The position numbers were made by a program, and so were the translations under genes. A stretch of DNA of 64,000 nucleotides. Source: DATKRB01 sp963794215. GTDB taxonomy: Bacteria; Actinomycetota; Acidimicrobiia; Acidimicrobiales; RAAP-2. Every line of letters begins with the position of its first letter. Position 1 is the first letter of the stretch. The stretch is from the NCBI GenBank assembly GCA_963794215.1, contig CAWCCQ010000002.1:620001-684000 (forward strand), given 5' to 3'. The notes under the pieces are model-generated. The model was given only the letters and a program-made list of their open reading frames with translations, was not told the DNA's origin and did not search any database. This document shows, one piece after another, positions 1 to 8,778 of this stretch.

Positions 1-350
1 GGCGACCCAGCGCGTGGGCCCGCCCCCAGAACGAGCCGGGTGAGCCCCCATGCTTCTGCTCGTCGCAGCAGGTCGTCCGCGCACGGGTCCCCTGCCGCGC
101 TCAGCACCGCCACCACGTCGCCCGGCCGGGCCACGAGACGCAGCGTCGTCGTCGCGTCTGACGACTCCACGTGGCGGGCCGGAAGGGCGCGGGTTCCCAC
201 GATCACCGGATGGACGAACTCGACCGCCATGTGGAGGCTGTGCGCCGGCCACTGCGGCGCCACACACCACATCGTCGCCCCCGCGGCGAACCGACGCGCG
301 AGACCCAGCGCCGCCGAGGCCAGAATCCTCACCGGCAATCGGCTTCGCAT
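1..350 (-). CDS. SIS-domain (phosphoheptose isomerase-like) hydrogenase-associated protein, partial
   Basis: The gene runs off the left edge, so only about the first 116 codons are seen. The reading after ATG at 348-350 contains GATMWCVAPQWPAH, EFVHPVIVGTRALPARH and LRLVARPGDVVAVLSAAGD, followed by a LLRRAEAWGLTRLVLGAGP stretch. This is the Rossmann-like layout of SIS sugar-isomerase domains, and related proteins accompany actinobacterial group 1h hydrogenase clusters. It is the last visible gene of the hydrogenase operon and follows hypF directly: a GTG at 378-380 abuts the hypF stop and is an alternative start. Its role in hydrogenase assembly is unknown. A stand-alone sugar-phosphate isomerase cannot be excluded from half a gene. 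Confidence 0.6.
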   Translation of the reverse strand, partial: MRSRLPVRILASAALGLARRFAAGATMWCVAPQWPAHSLHMAVEFVHPVIVGTRALPARHVESSDATTTLRLVARPGDVVAVLSAAGDPCADDLLRRAEAWGLTRLVLGAGPRAGS

Positions 351-380
351 CCGGCGGCCCCGGGTCCGTCTCGATTCCAC

Positions 381-2737
381 TCATCGGATCGACCCCGCCG
401 GGCCGTTCGAACTCCCGAAGCGGTACCCGGCGACGACAGCTTGCCCGAGCGCCAGTCCGCCATCATTTGGCGGCACAAGTCGGTGCGTCAGCACCCGCAG
501 CCCGCGGCGACGAGCTCGGCGCGGGTGAGTCCGAGGAGCACCACGTTCTGGAACACGCCGCCGCTCAGCGCCACTCGGTCGATCCCGGTGTGGCGCCGCA
601 GCTGTTGTGCGACCTGTGCCACGAGCCGGGCCACCGCGAGGTGGAACCCGGCGGCAATCGCACCGGGGGGACGTCCCGCACGCAGGTCATCGACCATGCC
701 GACAAGGACCGGGGCAGCGTCGATGTCCTCACCGCGCAGCGCGAAGCAATAACGCCCCGCGTCGCCAAGATGAGCCCCGGCGATCGCCTCGAGCTCGATG
801 GCAGCCTGCGCCTCGTAGGAGGCTCGCTGACGCACGCCGAGCAGCGCGCTCACCGCATCGAACAGGCGGCCCATGCTGGAGGTGGGGACGCAGTGGGCGC
901 CCGACGAGAGCTGGCGCTCGAGCACCGCCAGCTCCGAGGCCGGCGCCGCGCCCACGGGGGGAAGATCCGGCGTCCACGCCACGCCCGCCGCCCACAGATG
1001 GGCGAGGGCGGCCCGGTAGGGTTTGCGAACGGTGGCATCGCCGCCAGGGAGCGGTACGTACCGCAGATGGGCCACTCGCTCGAAGGCGCCATAACCGACC
1101 ACGAGAACCTCACCACCCCAGATGGCGCCGTCCCTACCAAATCCGGTGCCGTCAAATGCGAACCCGAGGACCCGCTCTTCTCGGGGCACCTGGTGCTCGG
1201 CCATGACGGCGGCGACGTGCGCGTGGTGGTGGTGCACCAGTACAGGATTGTCGTGGTGCGACTCGGCCCAACGTCGAGTGTGGTACCCGGGGTGAGCATC
1301 TGCTGCGGCGAGCGCAGGGTCGACCCGGTACAGCTCGCACAACTGCCCCGTGGCATGCTCGAATGCCTCGAGGGTCTCCACGCTTCCCATGTCGCCGATG
1401 TGCTGGCTCATCCAGGCTTCGGTTCCCGAGGCCACGCAGAAGGTGTTCTTGAGCTCGCCACCCACCGCGACGAGCGCGCCGACGTCGAAGGGCAGGTGGA
1501 CGGGCAAGGGGGCGAACCCCCGCGAGCGCCGGATGGGCAGCGGATGCCCGTCTTCCACACGCACTACCGAGTCGTCACAGGGGACGTGGATAGGTCGGTC
1601 GTGCAGTAACCAGGCGTCCGCGATGTGCCCGAGACGCCGACGAGCATCCTGATCCTCATGGCAGATGGGCTCGTCGCTCAGGTTGCCGCTCGTCATGACC
1701 AGTACCCGCGGCACCGGAGCGTCCGATCCGGGCACGGGTTCAAACAGCAGGTGATGCACGGGGGTGTAGGGCAGTACAACGCCCAGGCACGGGCAGGCCG
1801 GCGCGACCGACGGCGACAGCCCGCCCGCACGGCGCGCCAACAACACGATCGGCCGCTCCACGCCGCGCAGCAACGCGGCCTCGACGGCATCGACGTGGGC
1901 GATCTGTTGCGCGGCCTCGACGTCGCGAACCATGACCGCGAAAGGCTTTTCGGAGCGATGCTTGCGCCGGCGCAGCGTGTCGACCGCGCCCGACGCGACG
2001 GCGTCACAGGCCAAGTGGTAACCGCCGATGCCTTTCAGGGCGACGATCTCACCCCGGGCGAGAGCTCGCTGGGCCTCGGCCAGGGCCGCGTCGGTACCCT
2101 CTGCCGCTCCCGACGAGCACTCGAACCACAGGCGGGGCCCGCAGGTTGGGCAGGCAACCGGCTGGGCGTGGAAGCGCCGATCGCTCGGATCGTGGTACTC
2201 GCGGGCACACGAGGGGCACAGCGTGAAGCCGGCCATCGTGGTGTTCGGACGATCGTAGGGCAGCCGGACGGTGATCGTGAAGCGCGGACCACAATTGGTG
2301 CAGTTGATGAACGGGTAGCGGTAGCGCCGATCAGCGGGGTCCCGCATCTCGGCCAGACAGTCGTCGCAGACGGCCACGTCGGGTGCGACGAACGTGGTGG
2401 CGGCGCCGGTGGTGCGGCTCTCGACGATCCGGAAGCCGCGCTCACCGACCGGGTCGAGCGGGCTGCACCTGACCTCGAAGATGCGGGCCAGGGGTGGAGC
2501 ATCGCCCTCGAGCCGCCCTTCGAAGCGGGCCACATCCGCCGCCGCACCCTCGACTTCGACAAACACTCCTTCGGCATCGTTTCCCACGTGGCCAGCCAGG
2601 CCCAGCTCATTGGCCAGCCGGTACACGAAAGGCCGGAACCCGACGCCTTGCACCACGCCACAGACCCGGAGCTGGTGGCGCACGGCCGCGTCGGTCGAGT
2701 TTTCAGCGGCGTGGCTCAACGAGCCCACGAGCGTCAT
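381..2737 (-). CDS. hypF: Carbamoyltransferase HypF (one-base frameshift near the 3' end)
   Basis: HypF activates carbamoyl phosphate and passes the carbamoyl group to HypE, where it becomes a cyanide ligand of the NiFe site. In order there are an N-terminal acylphosphatase domain (VCGVVQGVGFRPF, about residues 26-38), zinc motifs CDDC, CTNC, CPSC and CPTC, a YrdC-like domain, and a Kae1-like domain with the HHHHAHVAAVMAEH metal site. ATG at 2735-2737 overlaps the hypD stop as ATGA. The main frame stops at 488 after ELVAAGCGC, but the conserved ending (RVLTHRLVPPNDGG, then LALGQA) continues in another frame to the TGA at 381-383. One missing base near 495-505 restores about 785 residues, the normal family length. 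It is therefore probably a functional gene with a sequence error, though a true 3' mutation is possible. Confidence 0.9.
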
Positions 2738-3873
2738 GGGCGCACGTGCCCAGGCTGGCCGATGGTCGTCGCCGCCTCGCGGTGCATGCGACCGAAGTTG
2801 TAATAGGCGGCGCAGGCGCCCTCCGAAGAGACCATGCAGGTGCCGATCGGGGTCTCGGGTGTGCACGCGGTCCCGAACACCTTGCACTCCCAGGGCTTGA
2901 TGACCCCCTTGAGCACCTCACCGCATTGGCACGCCTTGGGGTCGGCGACTCGGATGCCCGGCACCTGGTAGCGCAGCTCCGCATCGAACTGCGCGAAGGC
3001 GGGGCGCAGCTTAAGCGCGCTTTGGGAGATGAACCCGAGGCCGCGCCACTCGAAGTGCGGCCGGAGCTCGAACACCTCTTCGAGCACGGCCAGCGCACGC
3101 GGGTTACCCGCTTCGCGCACCACCCTCGAGTACTGGTTCTCCACCTCGCACCGCCCCTCGTTGAGCTGGGCCAGCAGCATGGCAATGGCTTGGAGAATGT
3201 CGAGTGGCTCGAAACCCGCCGTGACCAATGGCTTGCCGTACTGAGCTGGCACGAACCGATAGGGCCGCTGACCGATAACCGTCGAGACGTGCCCCGGGCC
3301 CAGAAACCCGTCCAGGCGGAGGTCGGGCGAATCGAGGATGGCCCGCAGGGGCGGCACGATGGTGACGTGGTTGGAGAACACGCTGAAGTTGGCCACTCCC
3401 CGAGTACGCGCCGCCAGCAGGGTCAGCGCGGTGGAGGGCGCCGTCGTCTCGAACCCGACCGCGAAGAAGACCACGTCGCGATCAGGGTTCTCCACGGCGA
3501 TGCGAAGGGCATCGAGCGGCGAGTAGACAAATCGGACGTCGGCCCCTCGAGCCTTGGCTCCCAGCAGGTTGCCCTCGCTGCCGGGCACCCGCATCATGTC
3601 ACCGAAGGTCGTGAAGGTGACGCCCGGCTCCATCGCCAGCGAGATGGCGTCGTCCACCCGGCCCATCGGAATCACGCACACCGGGCAGCCCGGACCGTGC
3701 ACCAGCTCGACCGACGACGGAAGGATGTGTTCGATCCCGTGGCGGTAGATGGTGTGGGTGTGGCCTCCGCACACTTCCATGAACTTGTAGTCGCCGTTGC
3801 CCGCGAGGCGTTCGATATGCGCCAGCAGGACCCGTGCGGCGGAGGGATCTCGGTACTCGTCCACGAAGCGCAT
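2734..3873 (-). CDS. hypD: Hydrogenase iron-cyanide/CO assembly protein HypD
   Basis: HypD is the iron-sulfur scaffold on which, with HypC, the Fe(CN)2CO unit of the NiFe site is built. The 379-residue product has the family hallmarks: MEVCGGHTHTIYRHG near the N terminus, HGPGCPVC (iron-binding and redox cysteines), GFETTAPS, and a C-terminal [4Fe-4S] cysteine set spread over CQCGEVLKG, WECKVFGTAC and GTCMVSSEGAC. ATG at 3871-3873 is chosen because the upstream in-frame extension is low-complexity and unlike HypD, while MRFVDEYRDP is a normal start. It is 8 nt from the preceding minipeptide gene and its stop overlaps the hypF start, so the set is probably translated as a unit. Confidence 0.97.
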   Translation of the reverse strand: MRFVDEYRDPSAARVLLAHIERLAGNGDYKFMEVCGGHTHTIYRHGIEHILPSSVELVHGPGCPVCVIPMGRVDDAISLAMEPGVTFTTFGDMMRVPGSEGNLLGAKARGADVRFVYSPLDALRIAVENPDRDVVFFAVGFETTAPSTALTLLAARTRGVANFSVFSNHVTIVPPLRAILDSPDLRLDGFLGPGHVSTVIGQRPYRFVPAQYGKPLVTAGFEPLDILQAIAMLLAQLNEGRCEVENQYSRVVREAGNPRALAVLEEVFELRPHFEWRGLGFISQSALKLRPAFAQFDAELRYQVPGIRVADPKACQCGEVLKGVIKPWECKVFGTACTPETPIGTCMVSSEGACAAYYNFGRMHREAATTIGQPGHVRP

Positions 3874-3881
3874 CGCCGCTC

Positions 3882-4112
3882 CTAGGCGACCGGGCGGAGC
3901 TGTCCCGAGCCTGCCCCACCCATCACCCTGGCGAGACCCTGCCCTCGATCCCTCATCACGTCTCGGGCAGTGGACAGCGCCCCCGACAGGAGGTCGCGCA
4001 CCTCCTCGGAGCTCGTGATCACCCGCCATGCGTCGACGAGCTCATTCCATCCGTCCTCACCGGCCCGGGTCCCGAGCACGTATCCCACGACGACGCCGAC
4101 AATGACGCCCAT
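3882..4112 (-). CDS. Small membrane-anchored protein of the hydrogenase operon (GYVxG minipeptide, copy 1)
   Basis: This 76-residue protein has one hydrophobic N-terminal helix (MGVIVGVVVGYVLGTRAG) and then an amphipathic helical region (WNELVDAWRVITSSEEVRDLL). ATG at 4110-4112 lies one base after the hypC stop, and a GGAGGG ribosome-binding sequence sits inside the end of hypC. It clearly resembles the product at 13727-13981 at the other end of the locus: GYVVGAKSG against GYVLGTRAG, followed by similar charged helices. I know no assigned function. A membrane tether or chaperone-like accessory role is an inference from its position between hypC and hypD. Confidence 0.7.
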   Translation of the reverse strand: MGVIVGVVVGYVLGTRAGEDGWNELVDAWRVITSSEEVRDLLSGALSTARDVMRDRGQGLARVMGGAGSGQLRPVA

Positions 4113-4113
4113 G

Positions 4114-4395
4114 TCACCCTCCTTTGTTGATCGCCGACGAGAAGAATGCGTCCAGCTCGTCGCCGTACGCCTGACCCATGAGCTTGAGCGAGGCGAGGGC
4201 AAGCGCGGCCTCCTCCTCGTCGATCTTCGACATGGCGAAGCCGACGTGGATGAGCACCCAGTCGCCGGGCGCCAATGGCTCGTCCTCGAGCAGGCCCACG
4301 TTGATGATCCGGGTCACCCCGGCCACGTCGACCCGCGCCAGTTGGTCGTTGGTCTCCACCAACTCCACCAGCCGACCGGGAATGCCAAGACACAT
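4114..4395 (-). CDS. hypC: Hydrogenase assembly chaperone HypC
   Basis: HypC is the small chaperone that carries the iron centre from HypD to the hydrogenase large-subunit precursor. The 93-residue protein begins MCLGIPGRL with the essential Cys2, continues with VDVAGVTRIINVGLL and PGDWVLIHVGFAM, and ends in an acidic helix, all typical of HypC. The length fits the family. ATG at 4393-4395 is preceded by a GGGAGG-like Shine-Dalgarno sequence. It lies 14 nt after hypA and one base before the minipeptide gene. Confidence 0.97.
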   Translation of the reverse strand: MCLGIPGRLVELVETNDQLARVDVAGVTRIINVGLLEDEPLAPGDWVLIHVGFAMSKIDEEEAALALASLKLMGQAYGDELDAFFSSAINKGG

Positions 4396-4409
4396 CGAGG
4401 GGCCTCCCT

Positions 4410-4745
4410 TCAAGCTCGGTACTCGATGGACTCGAGCACCAGCTCGTCGCCGCCCACCAGCTCGACGTCGAGCGAACCGCATGACGGGCACCCGAGGGGG
4501 ATCTCGTCTGGCTCGAACGCCACGCCACAGTGCCGGCAGTCTGCTCGGATGGGCAGCACCACCAGCTCGGCGACGGCGTCCTCGGCCACCGTCCCGATCG
4601 CTGCCAGTGCGAAGGACTGGTCGAACGCGTCGGGATGAACGTGGTGGAGCCGCCCTACCCGCACGCGGACGTGCGCCACCTCGCGCGGTCCCGCCCTCCG
4701 TTCGATGGCATCGACGATCGACGTGCAAAGACCGAGCTCGTGCAC
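4410..4745 (-). CDS. hypA: Nickel metallochaperone HypA
   Basis: HypA delivers nickel to the hydrogenase large subunit, normally with the GTPase HypB. The 111-residue product starts MHELGL, giving the N-terminal nickel-binding histidine, and has the structural zinc site as CRHC and CPSC about 25 residues apart in the C-terminal half. It lies 5 nt downstream of the YceI gene. No hypB is present in the window, so HypB would have to come from beyond the left edge or elsewhere in the genome. Confidence 0.95.
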   Translation of the reverse strand: MHELGLCTSIVDAIERRAGPREVAHVRVRVGRLHHVHPDAFDQSFALAAIGTVAEDAVAELVVLPIRADCRHCGVAFEPDEIPLGCPSCGSLDVELVGGDELVLESIEYRA

Positions 4746-4750
4746 TGCGG

Positions 4751-5266
4751 CTATGCCTCCTTCGTGGCAACGATCTCGATGCGTACCTCCACCTCAGGCT
4801 CGACTCTCAGCATCAAGATCCGCGGTGGTTCCATACCGAATTCGCGGACGTCGAAACGCGCGGCACCGCTCAGGCGCACCGTCGAGTCGTCGATCCGGCT
4901 GATCGTGATTTCGTCTTCGTGACGTCGCGCCACCCCTCGGAACGTGACATCCCCGGCGACTTTGAACCTACCGTCCTCGCCCGTCGAGACCATCTCGGCG
5001 AGGACACCGTTGATGGTCGGGTACCTCCTGGCGTCGATCCGCTTGTAGAGCTCGCGGTCCTCGATCCGGTTACCCGACGACAGACGATTGACCGGCAGGG
5101 AGACCGACCCCGCCGGCTCGGCCGAGGAGTCAACCGAGCCGTCCGGGCCGAGCTCGAGGTCCATGAAGCCCTCCAAACCGTCGGTGCTCGAGTGGATGGG
5201 GTGCAGGCTGGAGCGCGCGTCAATCCAGACGTGTGACTGCTCGGGAAGGATGCGGTACCGGGCCAC
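4751..5266 (-). CDS. YceI-family lipid-binding-like protein of the hydrogenase operon
   Basis: The 171-residue product has the YceI beta-barrel pattern: YRILPEQSHVWIDARSS at the start, a central FKVAGDVTFRGVAR strand pair and RFDVREFGM near the end. Family members have been found to bind polyisoprenoid or quinone-like lipids. No signal peptide is seen, so it should be cytoplasmic, unlike many YceI proteins. GTG at 5264-5266 is chosen because AGGGGG lies about 10 nt upstream and the longer frame is low-complexity. It is homologous over its length to the C-terminal domain of the PadR fusion at 12423-13730. A role in moving or sensing menaquinone for the hydrogenase is inference. Confidence 0.85.
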   Translation of the reverse strand: MARYRILPEQSHVWIDARSSLHPIHSSTDGLEGFMDLELGPDGSVDSSAEPAGSVSLPVNRLSSGNRIEDRELYKRIDARRYPTINGVLAEMVSTGEDGRFKVAGDVTFRGVARRHEDEITISRIDDSTVRLSGAARFDVREFGMEPPRILMLRVEPEVEVRIEIVATKEA

Positions 5267-5385
5267 TCGGCTACCCCCTGCCGAGCGTGCGGTGCCAGCC
5301 CCTGCCCGCTGACACGGCACTCTGGCCGGCCCTGTGGTGGGCGGCACTGGTGTGGCCGGCGGAGGTGTGGCCGGCGACCCCCACG

Positions 5386-5490
5386 TCACATCTCCCTGAT
5401 CTTCAGGTACCTGGCGATGTCGGGTAACGATTTGACGACGAGCCCGGCGATCAGCGCGATCGTCAGGGATCTCACGAGGCGAGCGATCAT
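5386..5490 (-). CDS. 34-residue membrane minipeptide (DUF6893-like)
   Basis: This very short gene encodes a hydrophobic helix followed by a basic tail, MIARLVRSLTIALIAGLVVK then SLPDIARYLKIREM. ATG at 5488-5490 overlaps the stop of the protease gene as ATGA, strong evidence that it is translated. The SLPDIxRYLKIRxM ending resembles small actinobacterial proteins that I recall being labelled DUF6893 in group 1h hydrogenase clusters; that family name is from memory. Function is unknown. A membrane anchor or small subunit of the hydrogenase is possible. Confidence 0.7.
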   Translation of the reverse strand: MIARLVRSLTIALIAGLVVKSLPDIARYLKIREM

Positions 5491-6041
5491 GTGGGTATCT
5501 CCCTTCCCATGGGCGGCGCGGTGAGGGGGTCGGACGACACGCTGGCCCAGTGCTCGGGTTGCGCTTCGACGAGCTCGGCGACGAGCTCGACGCACAGCTC
5601 CGCCGCGGGGACCACAGCCGCTGCCACGTCGGGCGAGAGCCCGATGCCCTCATCCAGGTCGGCCGGCTGACAACCCACCACGAAGATGCGATCAAGGATG
5701 CCGCCCAACCGCTCGAGTGTCGCCAGCACGACGTCGGGACTCATGCTGTGCGCATCGACGACTGACGATCCGTCGACCGCCGCGTCGCTCCCGTCGGCCT
5801 CTGGCTCGATGACGGCCAGGGTACCCGGGGCTTCACCCATGGGCACAGCATCGACCAACACCAGCGCGTCGTACCCGTCGAGGAGCTCATAGGCCAGGTG
5901 GACGCCGCGGATGCCGAAGTCGGCCACCCGACAGCCCTGCGGCAAGGGTCGGGCACTGAGCGCGTTGGCCACCTCCACGCCGAACCCGTCGTCGCTCAAG
6001 AAGATGTTGCCGATGCCAGCAACGAGCACTCGCCGGGTCAT
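5487..6041 (-). CDS. Hydrogenase maturation protease (HyaD/HupD family)
   Basis: This endopeptidase removes the C-terminal extension of the large subunit after nickel insertion. The 184-residue product begins RRVLVAGIGNIFLSDDGFGV, containing the GIGN motif and the first acidic nickel-binding residue, followed by DFGIRGVHLAYEL (second acidic site), LVDAV and AHSMSP (histidine ligand). The target is presumably HhyL, whose 25 residues after the final DPCLPCGVH would be cut off. ATG at 6039-6041 overlaps the upstream gene by 4 nt. Confidence 0.93.
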   Translation of the reverse strand: MTRRVLVAGIGNIFLSDDGFGVEVANALSARPLPQGCRVADFGIRGVHLAYELLDGYDALVLVDAVPMGEAPGTLAVIEPEADGSDAAVDGSSVVDAHSMSPDVVLATLERLGGILDRIFVVGCQPADLDEGIGLSPDVAAAVVPAAELCVELVAELVEAQPEHWASVSSDPLTAPPMGREIPT

Positions 6042-7462
6042 TGGATCGCACCGCCGGCAGACAGGGGCTCGATCTCGTCAGGATGAAAGAACAGGTACCG
6101 ACCCTGCCACGCCAACGCCTCAGTGGCGGGGTCATCATCGACCGTCACGGCGACGAACTGTCCGCCGTCGACGTCGGCGAACACGCCGGCGACGGTGGCG
6201 CTACGGCCGTCGAGGAAGATGTCCTGGGCGTCGGAGCGTCGTGACGGCCGTAGGCGGACTGGATCGCCTTTAGTCACCGGCACCCCCGCGATCGTGGCGG
6301 TATCGGTCCACGGATCAACCGACGCGTCGACGCCAGGATCCCACCACTGAATGCCAACCGGTTCGGCATCCACGGTGTCCTCGGCATCGCTGGCCCGCTC
6401 GTCGTACTTTGCACCCGCGGTGTCCTCGGCATCGCCTCGGGGACGTACGGTGCCGTGGAGTCGGCTCCACGCCTCGGGCGACATCTCGTCACAGCGGTCG
6501 ATGACCGCCGCGGCGCGGGGGTCCGTCGCCCTGGCCTCAAGCTTCTCGTCGTCGGTCAAGGTCAGGACGCGCAAGGCAAGAATCTCGTCGATCTCCGTAG
6601 AGTCGTAGAGGTCGCCCGGGCTCTCGGGGGACACTTCGGGATGGTCGTAGAGGATGATCGGCGACGAGAGCATGACCCGGTCATCGCCGATGAGGACGGG
6701 GAACGCTCCGTCGTTGTGGCATCCGGCGGTCGCCGCTCGAGCATCCTCGGGTGGGTCGAGCAACGAGAGGAACACCCCGTCGTCAAGGGCGAGCATCACG
6801 TGCACTGCCACCAAGCACTGGTCCATGACCTCGTCACGGCGCAAGCTCCTTGCGTCCCATTCGGTGAGGTTCTCGACGCAGACGGCGACCTTCATCAAAC
6901 CCTGCGCGTCGACGGGGTGGCCAGTGGACAGCACCACTCGGCCCTTGACCGGGCGGCGCCGGCGGACGACCCGCCCGGCGATTGAGCCGTCCGGGGAATG
7001 GATCACCTCGGATTCGCTCAGTGCGGGAAACTCGACGTCCTGCTGGAGGTCGCCCGCCAAACCCAACAGGCTCGGAGCCACCACGTCGACTACCTGATCG
7101 ACGGCCTCGTCCCACGCCAGGTAGACCGCGCCGGCGACCTCCAGCCGATCCACGGGGCAAAATGGCTCGCCCCCACCGACCTCGACCGATCGGCGCTGAA
7201 CTTGCAGGCATCGGATCCTGACGTGCAGATCTGTGGCGGCCCCCGGATCGACCAGGCACTCGGTGCGCATGGACCACCGTTCAGAGCCTTCGGCCTCGCC
7301 GAACGCCCGGGGAACGAGGACGCCGAACTGCCAGCGCGTCTGGTTCTTGGGGGACGAGGCGCGGTAGGGGTACAGCACGTAACCCTCGTAGAGGACGGCG
7401 TCGGCGACGGCGCGTGCCGCGGCGAAGCGCTCCGCGATTTGCATGCTCACCAAGTCACGCAT
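6038..7462 (-). CDS. Conserved hydrogenase-cluster protein of unknown function
   Basis: A 474-residue soluble protein that I cannot assign to a named family. It begins MRDLVSMQIAERFAAARAVA and has VLYEGYVLYPYRAS and WQFGVLVPRAF near the N terminus. The middle holds ALDDGVFLSLLDPPEDA. After an acidic linker rich in D and E there is a C-terminal beta-rich part (LDGRSATVAGVFADVDGG, QGRYLFFHPDEIEPL) that resembles a small KOW/SH3-like barrel. ATG at 7460-7462 overlaps the upstream stop by 8 nt; a second ATG lies 18 nt further in. Tight coupling on both sides argues for a role in hydrogenase maturation or regulation. Confidence 0.8.
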   Translation of the reverse strand: MRDLVSMQIAERFAAARAVADAVLYEGYVLYPYRASSPKNQTRWQFGVLVPRAFGEAEGSERWSMRTECLVDPGAATDLHVRIRCLQVQRRSVEVGGGEPFCPVDRLEVAGAVYLAWDEAVDQVVDVVAPSLLGLAGDLQQDVEFPALSESEVIHSPDGSIAGRVVRRRRPVKGRVVLSTGHPVDAQGLMKVAVCVENLTEWDARSLRRDEVMDQCLVAVHVMLALDDGVFLSLLDPPEDARAATAGCHNDGAFPVLIGDDRVMLSSPIILYDHPEVSPESPGDLYDSTEIDEILALRVLTLTDDEKLEARATDPRAAAVIDRCDEMSPEAWSRLHGTVRPRGDAEDTAGAKYDERASDAEDTVDAEPVGIQWWDPGVDASVDPWTDTATIAGVPVTKGDPVRLRPSRRSDAQDIFLDGRSATVAGVFADVDGGQFVAVTVDDDPATEALAWQGRYLFFHPDEIEPLSAGGAIQ

Positions 7463-8159
7463 GGCCTCTACTGTGCTCCTCGGAGTCGGCGGCGAGCCCA
7501 CTCGAGCGGACTGCGGGCTGGCCCGACTCCGCTTCGGTCTCTTTGAGGAGCTGCGCGAGCGCCTGGTCCCACGTGGGCAGGGCACGAGACGCTTTGAACT
7601 GCTGCAAGGCATCGATCGTCTGTCGGTCCAGCCGCAACCAACCGCTGTTGGGGAAGTACAGGTCCATGACCGAGCGCCACACCGACACGGGCAAGCGAAA
7701 CGTGGCTTCTTGGGCCCACGACACCGGCTCGGCGGCAAAGCCCGACACCCCGCGGGTGAACACCGTGCCCGAGAACAAGATGATGAGCGGCACCTCGCCG
7801 CCTTCGAGCGCGTGGAGGTACTTGGCCGCGGCGACTTCGAAGTCGTACGTACACGCCACGGGAAGATCCACCTCCGTCGACCCGGTGAAACGCCCGATGG
7901 TCGTCGAGACGTGGGTCCAGAGGAACGGGCGCAGCGAGTCGCCCCAGCGAGGGGTCTCGCCGAAGAGCTCGTAGAGATGCTCTTCCTCGCGCCGACCGTA
8001 ACGTCGACGCTGGGGCTCGATCCTGATCTGACTGCGCAGCGCTAGGGCGTGGACCGACACCCCGCTCTCCTCGACGACGCGCAGCCCCAGCATGATCGTG
8101 GGTACTGCGGCATGAGGCTCGGCCCGGGCGTCAGTCACCTCGAAGCGCAGCGCCGTCAT
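7455..8159 (-). CDS. DUF6084-like hydrogenase-cluster protein
   Basis: This 234-residue protein starts MTALRFEVTDARAEPHAAVP and has HALALRSQIRIEPQRRRY, ELFGETPRWGDSLRPFLWTH and PVACTYDFEVAAAKYLHAL. These motifs match proteins found beside group 1h hydrogenases in actinobacteria and listed, as I recall, as DUF6084. Function is unknown. There are no membrane segments. ATG at 8157-8159 overlaps the preceding stop as ATGA and the end overlaps the next gene by 8 nt, so it is in the middle of a translationally coupled set. Confidence 0.8.
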   Translation of the reverse strand: MTALRFEVTDARAEPHAAVPTIMLGLRVVEESGVSVHALALRSQIRIEPQRRRYGRREEEHLYELFGETPRWGDSLRPFLWTHVSTTIGRFTGSTEVDLPVACTYDFEVAAAKYLHALEGGEVPLIILFSGTVFTRGVSGFAAEPVSWAQEATFRLPVSVWRSVMDLYFPNSGWLRLDRQTIDALQQFKASRALPTWDQALAQLLKETEAESGQPAVRSSGLAADSEEHSRGHA

Positions 8160-8778
8160 CGTGCGAGCTCCCGCACACGGGCGAAGAACGCATCGAGCTG
8201 CGCGTGGGCCTCGCGACCCCCGTCGAACCCCCGCCACAGTCGTCGGAGGTGACCCACCAACTCGTAGCAATCGTCGATCGGCACGAGGAAACAACGCACC
8301 CGCGAGCTCACCGGATCGGCACGCACGAGGAAAGCCTCGACGTCGGGCTGCAAGGTCGCGAGTGAGGGGTTGGCCGCCACGATCTCGTCCCACGCGTCGA
8401 TCGGCAGCTCCGACTCGGTGGCCCCGGCTGGGCCCGGGTAGAAGGCGGCAATGCGACCAAGCGAAGAATTGAAGAAGAAGAAGGCCACGCTGACAGGAAT
8501 CGCCAACGAGTCCCACTGGCCAGGCGAGAGCACGAGGTCCTCGAGGCTCACATAACGGTCCGGGACCGCCCGGTAGCGCGCCCCACCGGCTCCCTCGGAG
8601 ACGAACAACAGGTGACACCCCCGACATGCGCACAGCAAGGTGCGCGCCTGAAGATCGACGAGGTGACCGTGATCGTCGCCGATCGGCTCAGAGCAGAGGT
8701 CACAGCGCTCGCCTGGCCTGACCACCGGTTCGGGGCCGCGGCGCGGATTCGCTGGAGCACGGCGAGTGGGTCGCTCAT
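8156..8778 (-). CDS. DUF5947-like zinc-ribbon protein (one-base frameshift near the 5' end)
   Basis: The body of this roughly 207-residue protein reads RPGERCDLCSEPIGDDHGHL, then LLCACRGCHLLF, RYRAVPDRYVSLEDLVL and CYELVGHLRRLWRGFDGG. This is the pattern of DUF5947 proteins of group 1h hydrogenase loci, with two C-x2-C pairs that could bind metal. The probable N terminus, MSDPLAVLQRIRAAAP from ATG at 8776-8778, is in a different frame. One missing base near 8731 joins it to EPVVRPGERC. The start overlaps the NifU-like stop in the usual coupled way. If the frameshift is real, GTG at 8723-8725 could start a shorter protein. Confidence 0.78.

Noticed and set aside
50..1609. 519-codon rightward open frame opposite hypF
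   Set aside because: Antisense shadow of a conserved gene; composition is arginine/proline/glycine-rich with no family motifs.
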